Positions 1 to 5,893 of a stretch of 12,878 nt of DNA are shown here, piece after piece. Every line of letters begins with the position of its first letter. Position 1 is the stretch's first letter. The notes under the pieces are model-generated. The model did no database searches and was not told the origin of the DNA. It was given only the letters and a program-made list of their open reading frames with translations. The translations under genes and the position numbers were made by a program. Source of the stretch: Phycisphaerae bacterium (GTDB taxonomy: Bacteria > Planctomycetota > Phycisphaerae > Tepidisphaerales > Tepidisphaeraceae); contig JACMJD010000168.1 in the NCBI GenBank assembly GCA_014380825.1, positions 1 to 12,878 on the forward strand, in the 5' to 3' direction.

Positions 1-1
1 C

Positions 2-64
2 ACGAAGATCGATGTGAAGACGAAGGGCTTGCCGCTGGCGAGTCACGTGAAGGGGAACTCGTGA
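2..64 (+). CDS. C-terminal end of an unidentified protein (partial)
   Basis: The reading frame open from base 2 gives about 20 residues (starting TKIDVKTKG, ending HVKGNS) and stops at TGA 62-64. The gene begins outside the window. The codon choice fits the neighbouring plus-strand genes, and the palindromic element starts 26 bp after the stop, the same kind of position that the second copy takes behind ald. No family can be named from so short a piece. It could also be a chance open frame. Confidence 0.4.
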   Translation, partial: TKIDVKTKGLPLASHVKGNS

Positions 65-90
65 CAACTTCCCCGTTGGTGATTGCAGAC

Positions 91-172
91 TGTCATCCAG
101 AGCGGTACTCCGCGAAGGATCTGTCTGCACACGTCAGGCTAGATGCTTAGCGGAGTACCGCTCAGGATGACA
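91..172. repeat. 82-bp palindromic repeat element, copy 1
   Basis: The element starts TGTCATCCAGAGCGG and ends CGCTCAGGATGACA. The two 31-base arms (91-121 and 142-172) are inverted copies with three mismatches, around a 20-base spacer (122-141). A second copy of exactly the same length lies at 10830-10911; the left arms are identical and the spacers share their last 9 bases and most of the rest. No target-site duplication is visible. It resembles REP/MITE-like dispersed palindromes. As RNA it would form a long hairpin in the folK leader or behind the upstream gene. Confidence 0.85.
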
Positions 173-249
173 ACACGCCTCCAGAAGTATTTTCTTCTTC
201 GCGTTCCTTCTCCTAGTTCGCTCCTTCGCGTCCCTCCCCGCATTTCGAT
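173..249 (+). other. Pyrimidine-rich leader upstream of folK
   Basis: This short intergenic stretch is strongly C/T-rich, with recurring TTCGCG and TCCTTC blocks such as CTCCTTCGCGTCCCTCC. It resembles one arm of the imperfect palindrome at 12064-12153 (CCTTCGTGTCCTTCGTGCC), so it may be a degenerate half copy of that repeat. I see no convincing -35/-10 pair and no Shine-Dalgarno sequence directly before the folK ATG. Confidence 0.35.
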
Positions 250-741
250 ATGCCAAACGCAACTCACATCGCGTACATCGGAGTCGGCGCGAACGTCGGC
301 GATCGCGAAGGAAACATCCGCGCCGCGATCGACCGTCTGCGCGAATCACCGGACGTCGAAGTTCGGCAAGTGTCGAAGCTCATCGACAACCCCGCGGCCG
401 GGGGACCGGCCGGCTCACCTTCGTTTCTGAATGGCGCGGTGGACGTGTCGCCCCCAGTGTCCGCGCGCGACTTGCTCGATCGGTTACTCGAGATCGAGAA
501 ATCGCTCGGCCGCGAGCGCCGATTGAAATGGGGCCCGCGGACGATCGATCTCGATCTGTTGTTGTTCGGCGATCAGATCATCGCCGAGCCGGGCATCACG
601 GTGCCGCACGCGCTGCTGCACGAGCGAACGTTTGTTCTCGAACCGATGCACGAGATCGCGCCGAACGTGATTCATCCGACGCTGCGAAAGTCGATGGCGG
701 AATTGCTGGCGCAAATGTCCAAACGCGAATCATCCGAGTAA
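250..741 (+). CDS. folK: 2-amino-4-hydroxy-6-hydroxymethyldihydropteridine pyrophosphokinase
   Basis: FolK (HPPK) transfers pyrophosphate from ATP to 6-hydroxymethyl-7,8-dihydropterin, the step before dihydropteroate synthase in cytosolic folate synthesis. The 163 residues match the family length. Visible signatures are the N-terminal IGVGANVGDREGN (10-22), ERRLKWGPRTIDLDLLLF (89-106) with the two metal-binding aspartates D100 and D102, and VPHALLHERTFVLEP (118-132). The ATG at 250 gives the expected N-terminus just before the first beta strand, although no Shine-Dalgarno sequence is visible. It is the first gene of a forward cluster; panC begins 10 bp after its stop, so cotranscription of two vitamin pathway genes is likely. 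Nothing is missing or frameshifted. Confidence 0.95.
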   Translation: MPNATHIAYIGVGANVGDREGNIRAAIDRLRESPDVEVRQVSKLIDNPAAGGPAGSPSFLNGAVDVSPPVSARDLLDRLLEIEKSLGRERRLKWGPRTIDLDLLLFGDQIIAEPGITVPHALLHERTFVLEPMHEIAPNVIHPTLRKSMAELLAQMSKRESSE

Positions 742-751
742 ACTGCCGGGC

Positions 752-1660
752 ATGTCCCACGGCATGATTGTCGCCACGACTATTGCCGATTGTCGAAAGC
801 GTCGAGCAAGTCTCGTCGGCCGAGTTGCGCTCGTGCCGACGATGGGCGCGCTGCATCAGGGCCACCTGTCGCTGATCGAACTGGCGAAGCAGCGCGCGGA
901 CAACGTCGTCGTCAGCATCTTCGTCAACCCAACCCAGTTTGGCCCGCGCGAAGATTTCAACCGTTATCCCCGGCCAATCGAATCGGACCTCGCACAATGC
1001 AAAGAGGCCGGCATTGCGATGGTTTTCAATCCATCGGCAGAAGAAATGTATCGCCCCGATACGCCGGCGATGTCGATCGAAATCCCGCAGCTCAGCGACG
1101 TGCTGGAAGGCAAGCACCGCCCCGGCCATTTCAGCGGCGTCTGTCAGGTCGTGGCGAAGCTGTTCAACATCGTTGAGCCCCACGTCGCGGTGTTCGGCCA
1201 GAAAGATTTCCAGCAACTGCGTATCATCAAAGCAATGACCGAAGGCTTGAATTGGCCGATCGAAATCATCGGCGCGCCGACCGTTCGCGAGGACGACGGC
1301 ATCGCAATGAGCAGCCGCAACGCGAATCTGTCGAAGGACGAACACAAACGCTCGCTCGCGATCAGCCGCGCGTTGAATCAAGCGAAAGAGGAACTCGCGA
1401 CCGGCGTGAAACAAACGAACCGCTTGATCGCGACGATGCGAAACGTCGTGCTGGACGTCGGCAAGCTCGGACGCGTGCCGGTGTCGGTCGATTACGTGGC
1501 CGCTGTTGATCCGGTCACGCTGAAAAACGTCGAATCGATCGATGGCCCGACCGTGCTCGCCATCGCAGCGCGAGTCGGCAACACCCGGTTGATCGACAAT
1601 ATGATTGTCGAGCCCCCGACCGAATTGCCGCCGAAGAAAAAGGACGATGACGACGAATGA
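752..1660 (+). CDS. panC: Pantothenate synthetase
   Basis: PanC joins pantoate and beta-alanine with ATP, through a pantoyl-adenylate, to give pantothenate for coenzyme A. Family signatures are VPTMGALHQGHLSL (28-41, the HxGH-type ATP site with H34 and H37), VSIFVNPTQFGPREDFNRYP (54-73), GKHRPGHFSGV (120-130), FGQKDFQQL (148-156) and the KMSKS-like GIAMSSRN (183-190). At 302 residues it is somewhat longer than typical enzymes. The last residues (KKKDDDDE) are a charged tail outside the catalytic fold, and the stop overlaps the lgt start. An in-frame ATG at 764 is an alternative start four residues in; neither has a strong Shine-Dalgarno sequence, so coupling to folK is likely. Confidence 0.95.
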   Translation: MSHGMIVATTIADCRKRRASLVGRVALVPTMGALHQGHLSLIELAKQRADNVVVSIFVNPTQFGPREDFNRYPRPIESDLAQCKEAGIAMVFNPSAEEMYRPDTPAMSIEIPQLSDVLEGKHRPGHFSGVCQVVAKLFNIVEPHVAVFGQKDFQQLRIIKAMTEGLNWPIEIIGAPTVREDDGIAMSSRNANLSKDEHKRSLAISRALNQAKEELATGVKQTNRLIATMRNVVLDVGKLGRVPVSVDYVAAVDPVTLKNVESIDGPTVLAIAARVGNTRLIDNMIVEPPTELPPKKKDDDDE

Positions 1661-2613
1661 TGCCGATCCTGTTCCATATTCCGGGCACGGACATCCCGAT
1701 CTACAGTTACGGGCTGATGATGGTGGTCGGATTTCTCGCGTCGATTCAGCTCGGCAAGTATCTCGCGCGGCGCTACGGTTTCGATCCGGAACTCTTCGTC
1801 AACATCGGCCTGATCGCGCTGGTGACCGGCGTGGTCGGCGCTCGGTTAAGTCACGTGCTGGAAAACCTGCCGGAATACACCAGCGCCTCGCGCAGCTTCC
1901 GGGAAAATCTCTGGGCCGCCATTAATATCCGCAGCGGCGGCCTGACGTACTACGGCGGATTTCTGCTGGCGTTTCCGTCGCTGCTCTACTATGCGATCAA
2001 AAAGAAAATCCCGTTGCGGTTCGGCATGGACATGGTCGCCCCGTGCCTGATGATCGGCCTTGCGTTCGGAAGAATCGGCTGCTTCCTCAATGGCTGCTGC
2101 TACGGCGCGGTTTGCGAAATGCCCTGGGCGGTCACGTTTCCATACGCGAGCATTCCGTACACCGATCAGGTGAAGGACGGTGAGCTGGCCGCACCTCCTG
2201 AGTTGATCAAGACGGACGAAAATCGCGATCGCCTCGTTGAACCCGCCGAGCTCCAAGCCCGGCCGGCGCTCGCGGAGATCGCCGCACACGAACATTCGCT
2301 GCCGTTGCACCCCGCGCAGTTGTACAGCGCGTTCACGGCGCTGCTGATCTGCGCCCTGTGCCTGGCTTATTTCACCATGCCCCACGCCCCTGGCCGCGTG
2401 TTCGCGCTGATGCTGATCGTCGAGGGCATCACGCGATTCCTGCTCGAACTTCTCCGCATCGAGCCGCCCGTCGTCCACTTGGCCGGATATGGCTTATCGC
2501 TCAGCATGGTCTTGGGAATCAGCTTCGTCGCGCTGGGGCTCGTGCTCTGGATTCTCTTCGGTAAACGCGCCCCCCAACCCGCGCAAGGATTCCCAGTCGT
2601 GGCAACGACGTGA
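1657..2613 (+). CDS. lgt: Prolipoprotein diacylglyceryl transferase family protein (divergent Lgt)
   Basis: Lgt transfers diacylglycerol from phosphatidylglycerol to the lipobox cysteine of prolipoproteins in the cytoplasmic membrane. The 318 residues hold several hydrophobic segments (about 14-32, 47-65, 98-113, 126-145, 222-240, 247-266, 276-301). Family marks are IRSGGLTYYGGF (91-102), GRIGCFLNGCCYG (138-150, with the conserved arginine R139), HPAQLYSA (218-225) and EGITRFLLELLRIEP (256-270). Oddities: the His of the E. coli LSFHGG motif (H103) is Tyr here (Y99), the Asn and Glu of GRxGNFxNGE are Cys (C142, C147), and residues about 168-214 form a charged insertion before HPAQ. Its ATG overlaps the panC stop (ATGA); a second ATG follows at 1660. 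It may be a true Lgt or a paralog with a changed substrate. Confidence 0.85.
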   Translation: MMPILFHIPGTDIPIYSYGLMMVVGFLASIQLGKYLARRYGFDPELFVNIGLIALVTGVVGARLSHVLENLPEYTSASRSFRENLWAAINIRSGGLTYYGGFLLAFPSLLYYAIKKKIPLRFGMDMVAPCLMIGLAFGRIGCFLNGCCYGAVCEMPWAVTFPYASIPYTDQVKDGELAAPPELIKTDENRDRLVEPAELQARPALAEIAAHEHSLPLHPAQLYSAFTALLICALCLAYFTMPHAPGRVFALMLIVEGITRFLLELLRIEPPVVHLAGYGLSLSMVLGISFVALGLVLWILFGKRAPQPAQGFPVVATT

Positions 2614-2622
2614 AACAGGCAC

Positions 2623-2650
2623 TTGTCAGACCGACGTGACGGACTATACT
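2623..2650 (+). promoter_or_regulatory. Sigma70-like promoter of tRNA-Val
   Basis: TTGTCA (2623-2628) and TATACT (2645-2650) each match the consensus hexamers at five of six bases and are separated by 16 bp. The expected transcription start falls about 13 bases before the mature tRNA 5' end. It begins 9 bases after the lgt stop, so the tRNA has its own promoter. Confidence 0.7.
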
Positions 2651-2669
2651 TGCCATGTCCGAAAACTGC

Positions 2670-2743
2670 GGGCGATTAGCTCAGTTGGCTAGAGTGCTAG
2701 CATGACACGCTAGAGGTCACAGGTTCGAGCCCTGTATCGCCCA
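2670..2743 (+). tRNA. tRNA-Val (anticodon GAC)
   Basis: A full 74-nt cloverleaf can be folded by eye. The acceptor stem pairs GGGCGAT with ATCGCCC, the D arm is GCTC/GAGT, the anticodon stem is CTAGC/GCTAG around the loop ATGACAC (anticodon GAC at 2704-2706), the variable loop is AGGTC, and the T arm is ACAGG-TTCGAGC-CCTGT. The discriminator base is A at 2743. The 3' CCA is not encoded and must be added after transcription. Confidence 0.97.
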
Positions 2744-2789
2744 TCCGGCTGATTGATCAGCGATTGAGACACATGAATCGCATACGATT

Positions 2790-2824
2790 TCGCCCGGTTA
2801 CTCCGGGCGATTTTCGTTTTCGTG
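2790..2824 (+). terminator. Rho-independent terminator after tRNA-Val
   Basis: An 8-bp perfect stem TCGCCCGG (2790-2797) / CCGGGCGA (2803-2810) with loop TTACT is followed by the T-rich run TTTTCGTTTTCG. It sits 46 bp after the tRNA end on the same strand, which makes it the likely end of the tRNA transcript. Confidence 0.75.
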
Positions 2825-2896
2825 CTCGGAGACGGCCGCTCAATCAGAATCGATCGTGAGTGGATACTTTTTCGATAGCGATAGACTCACGTCCGA

Positions 2897-3298
2897 ATGG
2901 GGAAATCTGCCAACACGCTTTACTACGGCGACAACCTCGACATCGTGCGGCGATACATCGACGACGAATCGGCCGACCTGACTTATCTTGACCCGCCGTT
3001 CAACTACAACGCCGAATACAACGTCCTCTTCGCCGAGAAGGACGGCACGCAGGCGCACGCGCAGATCAAAGCGTTCGAAGATACCTGGACATGGGACTTG
3101 GAAGCCGCCCAGGAGTACGCCGAGGTGCTGCGCTCCGGCCCCGATCACGTCGCCAAGGCGCTCAAGGGCCTGCACGATTTCCTCGGCGGCTCCGACATGC
3201 CCGCGTACCTGCAGCGGCAAAAGATGGCCGGGCGGGATGACGATTTCGAGGGGGATGCGGGCGGGGAAACCAGACGAGCTTTGGTTCCTTCGATCTAA
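2897..3298 (+). pseudogene. N-terminal fragment of a beta-class site-specific DNA methyltransferase
   Basis: The first about 105 residues match adenine-specific DNA methyltransferases of restriction-modification type: NTLYYGDNLDIV (6-17), catalytic motif IV DLTYLDPPFNYN (27-38, DPPF at 32-35), YNVLFAEKDGTQ (41-52), AFEDTWTWD (59-67) and LHDFLGGSDMPAYL (92-105). After this the family normally continues with a few hundred more residues, including target recognition and the FxGxG cofactor motif. Here the sequence changes abruptly after about base 3211 into unrelated Gly/Asp/Arg-rich residues and stops at TAA 3296-3298. No continuation is seen in the other frames to 3397. Without the S-adenosylmethionine site it cannot be an active enzyme. 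It begins 153 bp after the tRNA-Val gene, a common place for inserted and decaying foreign genes. No partner restriction gene is present. Confidence 0.8.
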
Positions 3299-3397
3299 AT
3301 TGCCCAAGTTGATAACGATTCGAGTGCGCGGGCGCAGCAGGTCGATTCTCGACGTTGATCTTTTTCTCTCGCGGCTCGTAGGGTTGCGAGACCGAAG

Positions 3398-4102
3398 ATG
3401 TCCGCCAAGTCGCGAACCTTCAGCGCAGGTCTCATGAAATCGTGCTCGCGTCAGGTTTCGGCGGGTCGTTCTGCGCCACATGTCGAATCACTCGAACGTC
3501 GACAACTGCTCGCCGGGAATGTCTCGGTTGTCGGCGGAGAAAATTTCACCGCGACGATCACCGGCGACAAGAAAGCCAACTCCATTGACATCAGACTCTC
3601 CGGCACTGACGGATATCTGATCCGCGGACTCGGCGGCACCAAGATCAACGGGGCGGCCGAGGTGTTGCTGAAATCTTCGATCTCGGCGTTCTTCAATATC
3701 TCGCTAGGCAAAGGCAATGATTTCGTCTCGATCGTCGGGCCTGTGAACACGCAGACCGTTTCCATCCTTACAGGCGACGGCAACGATCGCGTGAGCCTCT
3801 CGCAAGTCAGCCATTTCGGCGATCTGAAAATCTCAACCGGCAAGGGCAAGGATTTCGTCGCACTGTCGACAGTCAGTGTGACACGGGCGCTGGCGATCGA
3901 CACCGGGGCCGACAACGATGCAATCCAGTTCGCGGCTGTTCAAGCCGAGGGCAATGCGAGCGTCAGCGGCGGCAAAGGAAAGAACACGTTGACTGGGTCC
4001 GCGCAGTTGAATGTTGCCGGAGCGAAAACCATCAGTGCACTGAAGTTGGCTAAGACTGAAAATCGCGACAAGGATGATGATGACGACGATGACGACGATT
4101 AG
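3398..4102 (+). CDS. Exported Asp-rich repeat protein with planctomycete-type N-terminal motif
   Basis: No function is recognised. The 234-residue protein starts with a basic region, then VESLERRQLLAGN (29-41), the kind of N-terminal motif (LExRxLLxG) shared by many planctomycete surface and extracellular proteins and probably acting in export or sorting. From residue 99 there are five repeats with an exact 22-residue period: GKGND (104), GDGND (126), GKGKD (148), GADND (170) and GKGKN (192), each preceded by a beta-like strand. This suggests a beta-roll or solenoid with one Gly/Asp turn per coil, perhaps calcium binding. It ends in DK plus nine aspartates (GAY tract 4073-4099). No Shine-Dalgarno sequence is clear; an ATG at 3434 would still retain the motif. 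It lies between the methyltransferase fragment and a small coiled-coil gene on the same strand. Confidence 0.75.
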   Translation: MSAKSRTFSAGLMKSCSRQVSAGRSAPHVESLERRQLLAGNVSVVGGENFTATITGDKKANSIDIRLSGTDGYLIRGLGGTKINGAAEVLLKSSISAFFNISLGKGNDFVSIVGPVNTQTVSILTGDGNDRVSLSQVSHFGDLKISTGKGKDFVALSTVSVTRALAIDTGADNDAIQFAAVQAEGNASVSGGKGKNTLTGSAQLNVAGAKTISALKLAKTENRDKDDDDDDDDD

Positions 4103-4196
4103 ACTGCAGCGTTAATTTAGGATCTGTCGCTATGCGGGATAAATGCATCCCTAACGTACGGGTGTGAGAGAGGTTTCATCGCGGCAAGGTATTTGC

Positions 4197-4421
4197 ATGT
4201 CCGACACCATGCTATATTCGCATCACATCCCAGCTTCACATCCAGGGGAGTTGCCGCGTCCAGAGCTGCTGCTATTGCAGGTGCAGCGTGAGAATCTCAT
4301 TCGCCACAATCGGCGGCTGGTGATGCAGATCGAAGAACTGACGCGGCAGATCGAAGCGGAGACGCTGCGCGTTTCATCTCAGGAAGCCCGTGTGCTGAAT
4401 CACAGCGCACTGAGCGCGTGA
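4197..4421 (+). CDS. Small coiled-coil protein, unknown function
   Basis: This 74-residue protein is not recognised. The start at ATG 4197 is preferred over an upstream in-frame GTG at 4164 because AAGG (4186-4189) stands 7 bases before it. The N-terminal part (MSDTMLYSHHIPASHPGELP) is polar. Residues about 22-62 (ELLLLQVQRENL through IEAETLRVSSQE) have heptad-like hydrophobic spacing with many Glu, Gln and Arg, so a short coiled coil is likely. There is no signal peptide and no cysteine. The stop is 69 bp from the end of the convergent YihY-family gene. The gap contains a tandem ATTCGTC motif and no clear terminator. Confidence 0.55.
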   Translation: MSDTMLYSHHIPASHPGELPRPELLLLQVQRENLIRHNRRLVMQIEELTRQIEAETLRVSSQEARVLNHSALSA

Positions 4422-4490
4422 CGCACCAATCCGTAATTCGTCATTCGTCTCATTTAAATTCTAGATTGTGACTCCCCTTGGATTTTGACT

Positions 4491-5843
4491 TTACCGGCCG
4501 GCGATTGCGTCGCCGAGGCGCACCGCCCAAGTCGGCCGGCCCGTTTCTTTCGCCTGCGATTCGGTTGTCGTCGCGCGGACTCGGCGGCGAATCTCATTCA
4601 GACGCTCTTCCAGTCGCAGGTCGGCGGGATGCCGCCTGATGCGCATGACATGACGCAGTTCGGCATCCAGCCGCCGCATCTGCTTAGCCGTCTCGATCGA
4701 CTCCGCACGACGACGCTGGTAATCCTTCGAACGGAAGTACGCCGCCGCCGCGCCGATTCCCGCCCCGCCGACGCCGATCAGCACGTCCTTGACGATTTCG
4801 CTTGGCGTGAACCGCGCCCGGCGAGGTTCACAGCGCTGCAGCTGCGGACGCAACATCCCCGGCACGGGCGAGGTGTACCGCTTCCCCTGCGGGCGCGGCG
4901 TTTGGGAAACTGGCGAAGCTGATTCGGGGATCCCTTGGTTTACCCGTTCCTCCTGGCTCATCGGAATCGCATGCGCCGACGGCACGACCGTGCGGCCCTT
5001 GCTCAGCACATACGCTTTGGTGTATTCCGCCCCGAAGAACAGAATCCATGCCGAGTAATTCACCCAGATCAACAACGCCGCCAGCGAGGCCGCCGCACCG
5101 AACGCGGAGGTCGCGCTGCCCTTACTCAGGTATACGCCCAGCAGCACCTTGCCGATCGTGAAAAGCACGGCCGTCAGCAGGGCACCGCGCCAGACGTCCG
5201 ACCAAGTCAGTTTCACATCGGGCAGAATCTTGAAGATCAGTCCGAACAAGACGAACGTGATGCCAATCGATAGAAAGAAATCCAACACGTGGCCGGCCAC
5301 CTGGGACTCGCCGGTAAGACGCGCGCTCATGCCCGTAATGAAGGTGCTGGCTGCCAGCGACGTCAGTAGGATGAACGCGATGCTCAGCACCATCGCCAAT
5401 GAAAGCAGACGCGTGCGGATGAAGTTCCAGATGCCTTGGTTTGGTTTGGGTTTGACATCCCAGATTGTGTTGAGCGAATCCTGGAGCTCGCCGAACACGC
5501 CGGTGGCGCCCACGATCGCCAGGATTATGCTGATGATCGTCGCGAACACGCCCGCGCCCTGCTTGTCGGCAGCGGCGAGAATCTGATTCGCCTGGTCGGG
5601 CGACATCCCGCCAATCACCTGACCCATCGCAGCGACCACTTGGCTGCGCGCTTCTTCACTGTTGCGAATAAAGATGCGCGCAACGAAGACAGCGATCACC
5701 AGCATCGGCGCCAGCGCGAACGCCGTGTAGTACGCCAGCGCCGCGGCCATGCGCGGCGCCTTGTCTTCCCAGAATTCAGAAAACGCGCTCTTGGCGACGC
5801 CCATGGCGGTCTGATGCTTTCCAGCGTCCGTGTTGGCGGGCAT
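4491..5843 (-). CDS. YihY/BrkB family inner-membrane protein with long C-terminal extension
   Basis: The core (residues 1-283) is a YihY/BrkB-type membrane protein. These were once called ribonuclease BN, but that activity was an error; their function is still poorly defined. The family start is seen in WEDKAPRMAAALAYYTAF (25-42), followed by about six membrane segments, including IISIILAIVGATGVFGELQD, LLSLAMVLSIAFILL, FFLSIGITFVLFGLIF, and the family end LLIWVNYSAWILFFGAEYTK. Residues 284-450 are an extra tail: a Pro/Gln-rich linker, a short glycine-rich hydrophobic stretch (VLIGVGGAGIGAAAAYF) that may be another membrane pass, and a strongly basic helical region. ATG at 5843 is chosen because GGAG lies 7 bases before it; a longer frame upstream lacks this. 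It is divergent from the repeat protein gene, with only 50 bp between starts. Confidence 0.85.
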   Translation of the reverse strand: MPANTDAGKHQTAMGVAKSAFSEFWEDKAPRMAAALAYYTAFALAPMLVIAVFVARIFIRNSEEARSQVVAAMGQVIGGMSPDQANQILAAADKQGAGVFATIISIILAIVGATGVFGELQDSLNTIWDVKPKPNQGIWNFIRTRLLSLAMVLSIAFILLTSLAASTFITGMSARLTGESQVAGHVLDFFLSIGITFVLFGLIFKILPDVKLTWSDVWRGALLTAVLFTIGKVLLGVYLSKGSATSAFGAAASLAALLIWVNYSAWILFFGAEYTKAYVLSKGRTVVPSAHAIPMSQEERVNQGIPESASPVSQTPRPQGKRYTSPVPGMLRPQLQRCEPRRARFTPSEIVKDVLIGVGGAGIGAAAAYFRSKDYQRRRAESIETAKQMRRLDAELRHVMRIRRHPADLRLEERLNEIRRRVRATTTESQAKETGRPTWAVRLGDAIAGR

Positions 5844-5893
5844 GATTGGTCTCCGTGGACTGCGACAAAAGAACAACACCGAAGGCAATTTCC

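Noticed and set aside
91..172. CRISPR repeat or intrinsic terminator interpretation of the 82-bp palindrome
   Set aside because: The two copies are 10.7 kb apart with no spacers, and no T-run follows the stem on either strand.
596..1414. Minus-strand open frame (272 codons) opposite folK/panC
   Set aside because: High-GC antisense shadow; the plus strand encodes complete FolK and PanC signatures.
2670..4102. An intact genomic island with att sites flanking the tRNA-Val region
   Set aside because: I found no second copy of the tRNA 3' end and no integrase in the window; only a gene fragment supports past insertion.
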